A stretch of DNA of 64,000 nucleotides. Origin: Sphingobacteriaceae bacterium DW12 (GTDB lineage Bacteria; Bacteroidota; Bacteroidia; Sphingobacteriales; Sphingobacteriaceae). The translations under genes were made by a program, and so were the position numbers. Positions 8,299 to 17,577 of this stretch are shown here, one piece after another. The notes beneath the pieces are model-generated. The model had not been told where the DNA came from. It ran no database searches and saw only the letters and a program-made list of their open reading frames with translations. The DNA lies in assembly GCA_000783305.1 (NCBI GenBank), contig JROE01000011.1, positions 1-64,000 of the forward strand, written 5' to 3'. The first letter of the stretch is position 1. Each line of letters opens with the position of its first letter.

Positions 8299-9507
8299 AT
8301 GGATAAATTAGAATTAAAGCAATACGTTTCCAGGTTGATTCCACAGGTAGTTCGGTATCGTAGACATTTACATCAGTATCCTGAATTGTCTTTTCAAGAA
8401 TTCAATACCTCGTTGTATATAAAGCAACAGTTGACGGAAATGGGGCTTGTGTATGACGATGTTGCAAATACTGGAGTATTGGTTAGGGTCGAGGGACAAT
8501 TAGCCACTTCGGATCAGGTTGTAATTTTTAGGGCTGATATGGATGCATTGCCCATCCACGAAGAGAATGCAGTAGCCTATCACTCCCAAGAAGAAGGGAT
8601 TATGCACGCTTGTGGGCATGATTTTCATACAGCGAATCTGTTGGGAGTGGCACAGATTCTGAAATCCATACAGCATATGTTCGCTGGCACGTGTGTATTG
8701 GTCTTTCAGCCTGCAGAGGAAAAGATACCAGGCGGTGCTGTAGAGGTGCTCCGTTCGACCAAATTGGAATTTTCAGGTAAACAGGTGCTAGGAATGATTG
8801 GACTGCATGTATCCCCGCGATTGAAAACTGGGGTAATCGGACTTTGCAAAGGCCGATTTATGGCATCAAGTGATGAATTTTATGTGCGTATCAAGGGGCG
8901 GGGCGGACATGGGGCAGAACCACATCTGACTATCGATCCCGTAATCATTGCAGCACAATTGCTGACATCCTTACAGCATATTGTCAGCCGTGTAGCAAAT
9001 CCCGCAGTCCCTTCTGTGCTTTCCTTTGGGAAGATCATGGCAAATGGGGCTGCCAATGTCATACCGGCAGAAGTATATATGGAAGGCACATTCAGGACGT
9101 TCGATGAGGAATGGCGTGAACGGGCTCTTCTACAAATTGAAAAAATGATACGAGAGATGCCCGTAACATTAGGTGCTCAGGTAGAGCTAGAAGTTAGAAA
9201 GGGCTATCCATTTCTCTTCAATAATGTCAAACTCGCGAACCAATTGGAGGCCTATTTTTTGGATTATGTTGGCGAGGAGTATTTTCAAACAGTTGAAAGT
9301 TGGATGGCGTCGGAAGATTTTGCTTATTATACACACAGATTTCCAGCTGTTTTCTATTTAATCGGTGTGGCCAATGCCGAGAAGCATAAATGTTCGGCAT
9401 TACATACATCAACATTTGACGTAGATGAGGAAGCTTTTCATCACGCGATGGGAAGTATGCTTTATACTGGATTAAGTTTATTAAGTGACGCTGTCACGCC
9501 AAAATGA
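8299..9507 (+). CDS. M20D family amidohydrolase (N-acyl amino acid/hippurate hydrolase type)
   Basis: 402 residues from the ATG at 8299; an in-frame TTG at 8287 would add four residues but the ATG gives the usual N-terminus. The dinuclear metal motifs of M20D are all present: RADMDALPIHEEN, HACGHDFHTANLLG and VFQPAEEKIPGGA, then GRGGHGAEPH from the dimerisation (lid) domain and a late ASEDFAYY metal-binding motif. Family members hydrolyse N-acetyl or N-benzoyl amino acids, IAA conjugates or N-acetyl-diaminopimelate. No signal peptide is seen, so the enzyme is cytoplasmic. The exact substrate is not evident; neighbours give only the weak hint of acetyl-group chemistry. Confidence 0.9.
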   Translation: MDKLELKQYVSRLIPQVVRYRRHLHQYPELSFQEFNTSLYIKQQLTEMGLVYDDVANTGVLVRVEGQLATSDQVVIFRADMDALPIHEENAVAYHSQEEGIMHACGHDFHTANLLGVAQILKSIQHMFAGTCVLVFQPAEEKIPGGAVEVLRSTKLEFSGKQVLGMIGLHVSPRLKTGVIGLCKGRFMASSDEFYVRIKGRGGHGAEPHLTIDPVIIAAQLLTSLQHIVSRVANPAVPSVLSFGKIMANGAANVIPAEVYMEGTFRTFDEEWRERALLQIEKMIREMPVTLGAQVELEVRKGYPFLFNNVKLANQLEAYFLDYVGEEYFQTVESWMASEDFAYYTHRFPAVFYLIGVANAEKHKCSALHTSTFDVDEEAFHHAMGSMLYTGLSLLSDAVTPK

Positions 9508-9540
9508 AAAACTATCGTTTGGATAGATAGGTGTAAAAGA

Positions 9541-9578
9541 AGGAGATTTTCCAGATTAATTATAAGGGAAAATCTCCT
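9541..9578 (-). terminator. Hairpin terminator for the heme oxygenase gene
   Basis: Perfect 12-bp stem AGGAGATTTTCC/GGAAAATCTCCT with a 14-nt loop between convergent genes. The U-rich tail (TTCTTTTA) is on the minus-strand side, so it mainly ends the heme oxygenase transcript. Confidence 0.7.
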
Positions 9579-9619
9579 ATGTGATATAGCTCGTTGGTGC
9601 TAGATGGTTATGGCATTAA

Positions 9620-10180
9620 TTAGGACACCTGTTCAGTGCTAAATACATCTCCAAATCTAGAGAACGTTTCATTTGCAACATCGATGGCTCTGGCGTGAGT
9701 AGAAGAATCTTCGCCATGTTGGTTTAATACTGTGATAAATGCATGCCACATTTCTCTAGTATTTGCTCCGTATCCAGAGAAAAAAGATGTACCCTCAGTA
9801 ATACCATATTTATTAAGCATTTGTACGATATATGGTCCCCCCATTATCGAACCTTCCAATACGTAAAGTGCAGATAACGCTTCTAGTGTATTGTTGACAA
9901 TGGGAGCTACAGCTTCTGGCAAATTGTCAATCGATCCCCCCAGTGATAGGATATCTTGTTTGATATGACTAGAATTTCTACGTTCGGCATAATCAGGGAG
10001 TATTTCTGCTGTCATAAATGACGCGATAGCTTGTTCTACAGTATGGAAGTAGATATAGAAATTTTTCAATACTTCGGCATAATCAGCATTGGAACGAATA
10101 GCTTTTAGTTGACGTACAACAGTACCTTCTAATTTTTGATGAGCGCTAGTGGTGTTCTCTTTGATATTTTGGCTTAACAT
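9620..10180 (-). CDS. Biliverdin-producing heme oxygenase
   Basis: 186 residues, the size of bacterial HemO/PigA-type enzymes. TTSAHQKLE places the proximal heme ligand at His14, and YVLEGSIMGGPYI (GSIMGG at 110-115) is the flexible glycine-rich distal helix over the heme. The enzyme opens heme to biliverdin, iron and CO in the cytoplasm. It sits at the edge of the heme uptake locus but is separated from the rest by 1.4 kb of unassigned DNA, and is transcribed away from it. The upstream region carries an AACCTTTG near-consensus -7 box. Together with the HemS-like domain further right, the cell appears to have two cytoplasmic heme-handling proteins. Confidence 0.92.
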   Translation of the reverse strand: MLSQNIKENTTSAHQKLEGTVVRQLKAIRSNADYAEVLKNFYIYFHTVEQAIASFMTAEILPDYAERRNSSHIKQDILSLGGSIDNLPEAVAPIVNNTLEALSALYVLEGSIMGGPYIVQMLNKYGITEGTSFFSGYGANTREMWHAFITVLNQHGEDSSTHARAIDVANETFSRFGDVFSTEQVS

Positions 10181-11625
10181 GTCTTTATCTTTTTATTTAT
10201 AACGATTCTATACAAAGGTTCGTATTTATTTGACAATTTGTATGCTTCTTTTCGCTTATTCATGTATGAATTTCGCTTTTTCGAAACTACTGAACTTATT
10301 TGGATATATGAAAAAAGCACTTAGCAGATATCTTTTTTTGTTTAAAATTTAAGTTGCTGATATGTAGAGTTTCGTTGATTAGCTCAAGTCTCTATAAATA
10401 TTAAGGTGATCTATGCAGTTAGCATTAAGCAGAAGATTCATAAAGGTACGATAGGAGAGTGTGAACGCGTGCCGAGCAGTAAAGGAAATCCGAAAAAGGG
10501 AGCAAATATGTGACCTGTTTTTGACTTTTGGGTGGTACACTGTGTCAAATGGTAATCACGATGTTATAAGCAGGGGCGCTTCGACAGGATAGAGTAAGTA
10601 CCGTGGAGCATTCAGGAACTATAGTTTGCCATTGGGAAATCACATGTTGGAGTATAGGGAGCAAACTGTCCCAAAATGCGATGACCTATTGCTCTGCGGT
10701 ATCCTGTATTTGCTAACATGCGCATCCAGTTTGTCATCATGACTTTACCGGATACCATACGGGTGCGCCTATATACCAAAGGGTAGTCACCGTATGCGGA
10801 TGAATAACGGCCTATTCAGAAAGAGTGGTCACCGATTGGGCTTGGGTGTTCATATTCTCCAATATGTTGTTCTCTGTTTGTCTTTGGGGGGTGACTCTGT
10901 TATAAAGGAGGTGCCCCGCTCGCCACAAAGGTATTTACCTTTCTTATCGGGTAAACACTTCTTCTCCTTTGGGGTCTACTCGTTCTCAAAATGTCGTTCC
11001 CGCCTCCAGAAAAGTGTTCACTGTTTCTGATAATGTAATCACTTTTCTCAAACAAGAGGTATATCAACGTGAAAAGGTGATGTCAGATTGTGGTGGTTTT
11101 GGCAGGAGGCGGTCCGATTTGGTCGGACTTGGTTTGAACATTTTACCGCAAGGTGTGTCAAAGGAATCCTATACTTTATTTGTTTTATGTATCTGTGAAT
11201 CAGTTTTGTTTTTTTGACGAATCTTGGTTTTTTATCAGTCGTATTGGACTAATCAAGCCCCTTGTCCGTTTTCCAATTAGTGGACGCTTTGTGAAGATAT
11301 ACATTGTGCTGCGCCGTGCTGATGTCCCTGTGGCAAGAGATATATTTTTTACCATGGGTCGAATAGATGTATAGTTAAAAGAGGATAATAGGTGTTTACC
11401 AGTTTTCTTCATCGTGAGGAAACTGATGTGAGTTGGATTACCTAGCTATTGGCAAGATTTTGCAAAAAAAAGAAATATGGCTATGCATACCAATCCTTTG
11501 GCTAAGAAAAATAGAAAAGCACCCAGTCCAATTCTTTTGAACCATACTGTCATTTTGCTACTCGAGGGTCTATTCGGCTCAGTATTGTTTTTTGATTCCA
11601 CCTTTTCCAGTAGTTTGCACTTCTT
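10181..11625. other. 1.4-kb region without an intact gene, probably decayed or mobile DNA
   Basis: No reading frame here has a recognisable product. Between about 10440 and 11130 the DNA is richer in G+C than the normal intergenic stretches of this window. The minus strand reads as protein-like runs in one frame broken by stops, for example a run containing ERVDPKGEEVFTR followed by stop, a run around VTPQRQTENN (both near 10880-11000), and in another frame a run with SGKVMMTNWMR near 10700-10760. An imperfect inverted repeat (GTAAACACTT at 10951 and AAGTGTTCAC near 11012) is present. This pattern fits a degraded gene cluster, perhaps from a conjugative element, but no integrase, transposase or attachment site is seen. 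Small frames at 11153-11412 on both strands are not accepted as genes. Confidence 0.45.
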
Positions 11626-12927
11626 TTACTCTTTTAATTTAAAATGTTGTTTAACGATAGGTACAAAATCGACATCCGTTTGCTGGGTATTAGCAATGGA
11701 CTCTGACTCTGCATGGACCTTGGCGGTTGTCTTTAGCGATAAGCCATTCGTTTGAGATGATTTACCCGAGATGTCATTCAGTGCTGTCGCAAGGTATAGC
11801 TCTCGGGGATCTCCCAATGGGTAGGATGAGGTGCCGGTAACGTGGATATCAGGAGGGATACCGTCGAAATAGTCAGACCAACCATCAGCATTGCGAATTA
11901 GAAAACTGGCAAGATATACACTGTATTGATCGATATTGACAGCAAAGAAGCCAACTGGCTTGCCGTAAGTACGTTGACCAACTAATCTTACGGGAAGATA
12001 AGGTTTGAAGCAACTTATTAATAATTCACTTGCAGAGGCCGTTCTACCTGTGACAATGAAGTAGACATTTTTAAGGGTTTCCAATTTTCCTTTTTTACTG
12101 AAATGGGTAATGTTGCCTTTTTCGCTAAAATCAGCATTTGCCATGGTGGCGAGTTGACCATTGTTTAGTGTTACCGTATTCCCCTCAGCGTCTAAAAAGA
12201 GCTGGTTTTTCAGGATATTGGCCTTGCCCGAACGTAATATAGGATTAAATTGTTCCGAAAAAATGACTTTGCCATTAAGGGATGAAGGGGCAATTTGGTT
12301 GGCAATATATTCCGCTGTTTCGACATACCCGCCGCCATTGCTACGAAGGTCAATAATCAAGGTTTCGGTACCAGCCTCGGCCAGCGCATCAAATGCTTTG
12401 TCGATATCAGTTTTCATACTATTCAACTCTTCGAAAGCGCCTATAGTCAGATAGCCAACTTTCGTTTCATTAATTTTTGCTTTTGTTGACAGGTCGATAA
12501 CTGAACCGCCAATATTGACAGCAGTAATAGAGGCTAGGGTAGAAGTTGTTCTGTCAGTAGTGCTGTTTTTCTTTTCTAGATAAGAGTAGCGAGGTTGTTC
12601 GCCTGATATGGGTTTTTCGTAAGGAACCCCATTGGTATTGAGCTTATATTGTGTAATGTCAAAAAGCTCCTTTTTGAAAGCTGTTATATCAGAGGATATT
12701 GCTCCATATCGATTTCTTGGATTAAAAGTGCTGTAAGTTGGAAGCGCCTCCTGCCAATAATAGACTTCCTTTGCGTACAAAAATATGGAGTCCAGTGTAA
12801 ACTGTATTCGGGTGCCTGTCGTGGGGACTCCATCATCTAACCGTGGTTTCTCATCATCATCTTTTTTGCAGGCCGACATGCTAATGATAATCATAGCTAC
12901 AAAGAGGCTACTATACAACTTATGCAT
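11626..12927 (-). CDS. S41 family C-terminal-processing-type peptidase, lipoprotein
   Basis: 433 residues from the ATG at 12927; an ATG ten codons upstream gives a charged extension that would spoil the signal peptide. The N-terminus MHKLYSSLFVAMIIISMSAC ends in a lipobox with Cys20, so it is a lipoprotein. A short PDZ-like segment (about residues 130-165) precedes the S41 core with LIIDLRSNGGGYVETA, the nucleophile motif TASASE (near residues 295-300) and the general-base lysine in RTYGKPVGF (about Lys322). This is the Ser-Lys dyad of tail-specific proteases. It is the last gene of the leftward group hmuR-hmuY-lipoprotein, 220 bp downstream, so it may process a heme-related protein; that link is by position only. 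Confidence 0.88.
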   Translation of the reverse strand: MHKLYSSLFVAMIIISMSACKKDDDEKPRLDDGVPTTGTRIQFTLDSIFLYAKEVYYWQEALPTYSTFNPRNRYGAISSDITAFKKELFDITQYKLNTNGVPYEKPISGEQPRYSYLEKKNSTTDRTTSTLASITAVNIGGSVIDLSTKAKINETKVGYLTIGAFEELNSMKTDIDKAFDALAEAGTETLIIDLRSNGGGYVETAEYIANQIAPSSLNGKVIFSEQFNPILRSGKANILKNQLFLDAEGNTVTLNNGQLATMANADFSEKGNITHFSKKGKLETLKNVYFIVTGRTASASELLISCFKPYLPVRLVGQRTYGKPVGFFAVNIDQYSVYLASFLIRNADGWSDYFDGIPPDIHVTGTSSYPLGDPRELYLATALNDISGKSSQTNGLSLKTTAKVHAESESIANTQQTDVDFVPIVKQHFKLKE

Positions 12928-13144
12928 CCGTGAAGATCTGAGTATAGAATATAACATGGTAAATCAATATAGTATAGGGTATTATATAAGTGCGAAGTTA
13001 GTAAATTGTAATGTTTTCACCACTTCTAACCTTTTTAATTTTTGTAAATCTTAGTTCCTTCTACATGATGTAGGTATAAAGTGAAGTGTATATGATAGTT
13101 ACATAAGAATCGATATTTAGCAGATGAATTCTGGATCTAAAGAG

Positions 13145-13167
13145 AGAGCCGCAATTCTGCGGCTCTA
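13145..13167 (-). terminator. Hairpin after the lipoprotein gene
   Basis: AGAGCCGCA/TGCGGCTCT stem of 9 bp with a short loop, 10 bp past the stop codon at 13178. The following tail on the minus strand is only moderately U-rich, so it may be leaky, letting some transcripts reach the S41 gene. Confidence 0.55.
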
Positions 13168-13177
13168 AGATGACATT

Positions 13178-13870
13178 TTATTTGAATTCTTGATAATCAA
13201 TCGAGTAGAAGACGTAGTTGGTAGATTCCCGCTCTGCATTGGGCTTGCCGCCTGAATACGCACTGTTGACTCGAAATTTGAATAACACCTTTTCGTCTTT
13301 ACTGAGTATAAATGTTCTATTTTCGGCTGCAACTACATGATGGATAGTGAAATCATAATTTGCCCACCCAATACCCGAGCCAAAAGAAACTCCAGCTTTT
13401 TCTATTGGAATTAGTTGATCTGTTGGCTTGACCTCGCTCAAAGCTTTATCTATATATGACAGCTTATAACCATTTTTGATGTGCGGGATGAGATCCATAT
13501 TTCTCTGGGTGGCATTTAATACCAACTGGGCATCTGATTCAGCCATCCCGTCATTTTCCTTAAAATTGAAATAGAATACGGCATTGGCCATTTCAATTGC
13601 TGTTCCAGTTGTATTGAGTTTACCTTGTCTAAAATCTCTTATAGCATATACGTCGCCTTGACGACTTATAAGACCTTCTGTTCCTTTTGTACTGGAGGTT
13701 GAAATGAAGCGTTTAGTTTCGCCATCCTTCAACATGACTTTTGCTTGGTACTCTTCTTCTTTTGGAGAGGAATCATCGTTTTTGCTACACGAAAATGCTG
13801 TTAACGAAAGCGTACAGAGCAAGAAGTAAGTTAAGGTCTTGTGTTTTTTAGTAAAAAAGTTTGTCTTCAT
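13178..13870 (-). CDS. Lipoprotein of unknown function in the heme uptake operon
   Basis: 230 residues with a clear lipoprotein signal: hydrophobic YFLLCTLSLTAFSC with the lipid Cys at position 28, followed by a charged, serine-rich linker. The mature part is rich in beta-type segments and ends with NYVFYSIDYQEF, which is somewhat like the C-terminal strand of HmuY-type proteins. I do not recognise a family with certainty; a distant HmuY relative is the most likely reading. It lies 39 bp downstream of the clearer HmuY gene and in the same direction, so it probably works at the cell surface with HmuY and HmuR. Confidence 0.75.
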   Translation of the reverse strand: MKTNFFTKKHKTLTYFLLCTLSLTAFSCSKNDDSSPKEEEYQAKVMLKDGETKRFISTSSTKGTEGLISRQGDVYAIRDFRQGKLNTTGTAIEMANAVFYFNFKENDGMAESDAQLVLNATQRNMDLIPHIKNGYKLSYIDKALSEVKPTDQLIPIEKAGVSFGSGIGWANYDFTIHHVVAAENRTFILSKDEKVLFKFRVNSAYSGGKPNAERESTNYVFYSIDYQEFK

Positions 13871-13909
13871 GTGATTTTGTTTAATGTATGGAGTTTTGAA
13901 GTTGAAAAA

Positions 13910-14662
13910 CTATTGTGTAGACAGATTTTTGCCACCATCCTGCTGGACAAAATACCGAAAGGTATAATAAGGAGCAGGCCAATTAAGATTGGTCACGGCG
14001 GGTGGATTGCCTTTGTAGGCATTGATCAGTTGAAGTTTCGCATATTTGCCATCAGGTAGTCGAATGGCATAAGTCCGATCGGGCAATGCCTGCATAATGT
14101 GTGTATTGAGACTATAGCGAAACCACCCGTTAGAGTTCTCTGATGATGCCCATCCTATTTTGCTGACCTCACTGTTGTCAAAATCTGTATCTGAAGGAGC
14201 AATATTTACCCGTTCATAAGATTGCTTTAAAAGGACGACCGCAGCATTAGTAGCAGCTCCGGCATAGCCAGGATTGAATCTGTCGCTAGCATTATTAACA
14301 TAGACTTCCGAATTGTAAGGACCTGTAAAGGCAAGGTCCCAATCTTTGGATTTAAGCCACTGTAGTGAGTCTGCTTTTGTCTTGATCCATATCTGGCGCT
14401 TATCTCTGAAACGATATAAAAAAGTATAGAAGTCTCTTTTATCCTTTCCATCCACACCTTCTCCCATAGAAGCTTCGATGTCGCCAGGAAGATCGTATAT
14501 GACCGTACTTTGGCCGTCTTCAAGTGAAGGGCGTGGGTCATCGCTATTTTTGCTGCAAGACAGCGTACTGAAGAGTATGATGACTCCCAAGATACCACAA
14601 TTATTTCTTCGTAACCAGATGAGTAGGTTTAGTTCTTGTAAGATTATTTGTCGTGTTTTCAT
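13910..14662 (-). CDS. hmuY: HmuY family heme-binding lipoprotein
   Basis: 250 residues. The N-terminus has a signal segment GILGVIILFSTLSC with lipobox Cys36; the 20 residues before it are unusually long for a signal peptide. The mature protein carries the HmuY family pattern SKDWDLAFTGPYNSEVYVNN, RTYAIRLPDGKYAKLQLI and a C-terminal PYYTFRYFVQQDGG. HmuY of Porphyromonas gingivalis is a surface hemophore that takes heme from host proteins and hands it to HmuR. It lies 91 bp downstream of the TonB-dependent receptor gene, the same order as hmuR-hmuY elsewhere. The heme-ligating histidines of P. gingivalis HmuY cannot be assigned with confidence here. Confidence 0.88.
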   Translation of the reverse strand: MKTRQIILQELNLLIWLRRNNCGILGVIILFSTLSCSKNSDDPRPSLEDGQSTVIYDLPGDIEASMGEGVDGKDKRDFYTFLYRFRDKRQIWIKTKADSLQWLKSKDWDLAFTGPYNSEVYVNNASDRFNPGYAGAATNAAVVLLKQSYERVNIAPSDTDFDNSEVSKIGWASSENSNGWFRYSLNTHIMQALPDRTYAIRLPDGKYAKLQLINAYKGNPPAVTNLNWPAPYYTFRYFVQQDGGKNLSTQ

Positions 14663-14753
14663 TTGCTTGAGTTTATTTTATAAACTAGTGATTGTTGCCC
14701 CATTAGAAGTAACTAAGTTCACGGATGCTAACGTATTAGTTGTGCTATTATTT

Positions 14754-17138
14754 TTATTCTTTCGTCCAGCGATAGCTGATGCCACCTAGAATAATTCGAC
14801 CTGGCTGGCCAAGCATATATCGGTTGGTGAAATTGAGTAAGTTGTCAGCCACTAAGCGAAGGGTTAATTTTCTGTTCCATAGATTTTTTTCTATCGTGAG
14901 GTTCAGCAATATATGCTCAGGTACAAATGCATCATATTCGTCGATAAACTGGTTTGTCGAGGTCTCTTGAAATGGATATTTTCCCCGGATATTGGCCCGA
15001 AGATTAAAATTAAGTTGCCAAGGTCGGTATTCATAGAGAGCCTTTAGATTGAGCATGTGACGCGATCGGTCTTCTATTCCCCAGTAATCTTTGGTCGTTG
15101 GGCGACGAGTTTCTCCAGTGATGGGATTTGTAATAGGGATATTATAGGGCCATTTGTCAGCGCGTATGCTATCCAGTACGCTTAAATCTTTTGCGATTAG
15201 GTATTGATATCCGGCCGAGAGTTGGAGGTCTGTAGTCGCCTGATAAGTGGTCGATACCTCAAAACCTTTATTGACAGCTTTGGGTAGGTTGCGGTAGCTG
15301 TATATCTGTTCAATGGTTGTCCCCCTCGCTACACTAATAGTACTGATTTGGTTATTAATCCGGTGATAGAAAGCTGACAGCTCGGTTTGCCATTTAGCGC
15401 TTGGCTTCCAAACCAAGCCGATATTATTTGATAGGCTTTTTTCGGCCTTCAAATTACCGGAAACCAAATTAACCATATAGGTGTTCTTGGAGCTGATTTC
15501 GCCACTAGCTTCCATCGCCTGGATGACATCGGCTATGCGGTCGCTTCCGACAACTAAGTAATTAGCTGTGGGATTATAAAAAACTTGATAACGCATTTTG
15601 TAGTCGGGAGCCTTAAACCCAGCTCCAATGCCCCCCTTTGCCAGCAGTGTTGGACTGATTTGATATTGTAATCCAAAGCTTGGACTTAGTCGACTATCGT
15701 ATACATTGGTATAGTCATAGCGTAGGCCGAATGTGGTCAGTACACGGTCCATAGGTTTCCATTCTGTCTGTAGATAAGCAAAAGCTGTATGCAGAGATCG
15801 CTTTTCGTCAAGTGATTGATCATCCATTCTTTCTATGCTTCCACCTATACCTCCTGTGAACTTAAGTGCCTGTTGTGGACTATAAGCAAATTGCTGTTCT
15901 AGGCGGTGTACCTGCTGTCCAAACTTTTCCGCACCTGCCAACAAACCTTGTCGAAGCCACTGGGCTTGCATGACGGTATGAAACCTTGTCAAATAATAGC
16001 GCGTCATGCTCCTAAATCCCGATTCGAAGGTATGATCATAACTGCCCGATAAATTGATGTCTTGATCTTTTTGACGGTCTTCAATGGTCATGTCATCCGA
16101 CCATGCATTGATCATCTTAGAGTTACGAGTAGCATACCGTGCAGTAAAGCCTAAAGTGCCATTTTTGCTCGTCCGATACCGGGTACGCCCTTGGAAGCTA
16201 TAATTTTCATAGGGAGGGAAGGTTGTACTGTTTTCAGTCAAGAATTTGCTGTCCGTATTGAAACCATCTGTTCGATAGTAATTTCCGGATAGTACTACTG
16301 AGCCTCGTTGGTTAGCAAAGGGCGTCTCTCCCTCTAGAGTCGCATCTAGGGTGTTCAACGTTCCATAAAGTAGAGAAGCATGTGCTTGAGGAGCAATGGC
16401 ACCATGTCTGGTAATGATATTGATGGCACCACCCAAAGCGTCGCTACCATAAAGACATGAGGAAGCTCCTTTGATGATCTCTATACGTTCAATATTAGTG
16501 ACGGAGATGCGCGAGAGATCAAAATTTCCACTGTTACGCCCCAACATGGGTTGACCATCAACCAGTACCATGACATAATTACTACTGAAACCTTGGATTT
16601 GGACACCTACAGCGCGAGAACCTCCCGCGATATCATTTACAACAGCCACCCCCGTCTGTTCTTTCATGACTTCATCTAGTCTTCTACTTCCCATCAATTC
16701 AATTTGGCGACGTGTGATAATCGTAACAGGCATTGCAGCTTGTTCGGCCTGCAAAAGATTATCCACGCTCGATTTGCGCTCATTGACCGCGACCTCTGAT
16801 ATAGCTGTCTCATTCGGTATTAGTACTTGTTTAAAATAGAGGATATCTGCTTGTTCAATCTCCATACTGCTTTCTGTCGGATGGTAACCTATACAGCTGA
16901 TTTGTACCTGATAGGTACCTTCATATAATCTCGAAAAGGTAAATCGACCTTTAGCATCTGTAACGGTGGTCTGCCGATCAGGTAGGAGTACCACCGTAGC
17001 TTGACTAATAGATTCTCCTACCTGATTGGTCACTATTCCACTAAAGCGATAGCGTTGCTGCCCTATAGCGTAATCCTGAAAGCAGAATAGCAATAATACA
17101 CCAATCAGGAATGAGATGAACACTTGGGTATACTTCAC
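14754..17138 (-). CDS. hmuR: TonB-dependent heme receptor (HmuR-like)
   Basis: 794 residues. A signal peptide (FISFLIGVLLLFCFQDYAIG) is followed by a carboxypeptidase-regulatory-like domain (GIVTNQVGESISQATVVL, about residues 35-110), then a TonB plug with RRQIELMGSRRLDEVM, MVLVDGQPMLGR and GGAINIITRHG, and a beta-barrel ending KLTLRLVADNLLNFTN...ISYRWTKE. The motif GFKAPDYKMRYQVFYNP lies where heme receptors carry their FRAP/NPNL box. Placement next to hmuY and divergent from hmuTUV supports heme as ligand. Transport would be driven by TonB across the outer membrane. Confidence 0.9.
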   Translation of the reverse strand: MKYTQVFISFLIGVLLLFCFQDYAIGQQRYRFSGIVTNQVGESISQATVVLLPDRQTTVTDAKGRFTFSRLYEGTYQVQISCIGYHPTESSMEIEQADILYFKQVLIPNETAISEVAVNERKSSVDNLLQAEQAAMPVTIITRRQIELMGSRRLDEVMKEQTGVAVVNDIAGGSRAVGVQIQGFSSNYVMVLVDGQPMLGRNSGNFDLSRISVTNIERIEIIKGASSCLYGSDALGGAINIITRHGAIAPQAHASLLYGTLNTLDATLEGETPFANQRGSVVLSGNYYRTDGFNTDSKFLTENSTTFPPYENYSFQGRTRYRTSKNGTLGFTARYATRNSKMINAWSDDMTIEDRQKDQDINLSGSYDHTFESGFRSMTRYYLTRFHTVMQAQWLRQGLLAGAEKFGQQVHRLEQQFAYSPQQALKFTGGIGGSIERMDDQSLDEKRSLHTAFAYLQTEWKPMDRVLTTFGLRYDYTNVYDSRLSPSFGLQYQISPTLLAKGGIGAGFKAPDYKMRYQVFYNPTANYLVVGSDRIADVIQAMEASGEISSKNTYMVNLVSGNLKAEKSLSNNIGLVWKPSAKWQTELSAFYHRINNQISTISVARGTTIEQIYSYRNLPKAVNKGFEVSTTYQATTDLQLSAGYQYLIAKDLSVLDSIRADKWPYNIPITNPITGETRRPTTKDYWGIEDRSRHMLNLKALYEYRPWQLNFNLRANIRGKYPFQETSTNQFIDEYDAFVPEHILLNLTIEKNLWNRKLTLRLVADNLLNFTNRYMLGQPGRIILGGISYRWTKE

Positions 17139-17577
17139 TAAATTTATTTTTAATCATTCTAAATAATATGCAAATCAAGTAATTGTTGATGACATTATCT
17201 GTATGAAATCCGTCAATTCTTGTCTTTAAAGTGATATTTATGACTTGATAGTGATAATGGATTTAACCATTAAGTTGTTGTGATATAGCTTATTGTGTGA
17301 TTTTGTTTTGCTTTTCTCTTTGTTTATTTTTTGTACAAATATTTTTATTTAGACTTATTATTGATTGTTTTGTATCAGATTGCCCTGATATATGAGGTGC
17401 GGGAGTTGGAGAATTTATTTAAAAGCTGTCAGGATAATATATGGGTAGTATACAAAAATGCTAACCAAGAAAATGTTTTTTGTCAGCTTGAATAGCTTAC
17501 ATCTACACGATATCGTTGTAAGTAATAAAAAATGATTTGCCAGCTGGTGAGTCGTGTAACTATTATATTGAAATTGA
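17139..17577. other. Divergent control region of the heme locus
   Basis: The 439 bp between hmuR and hmuT must hold the promoters of both arms, but no strong TAnnTTTG box stands out. TATCAG (17373-17378) and CTGATA (17385-17390) form a perfect 6-bp inverted repeat with a 6-nt spacer about in the middle, a possible operator. The region is very AT-rich; no gene is seen. Confidence 0.4.

Noticed and set aside
10440..11130. Structural RNA such as tmRNA or RNase P
   Set aside because: The conserved cores of these RNAs were looked for and not seen.
11153..11412. Short frames on both strands in the 1.4-kb unassigned stretch
   Set aside because: No family match, overlapping in opposite directions, and low-complexity hydrophobic or basic runs; kept only as part of the unassigned region.
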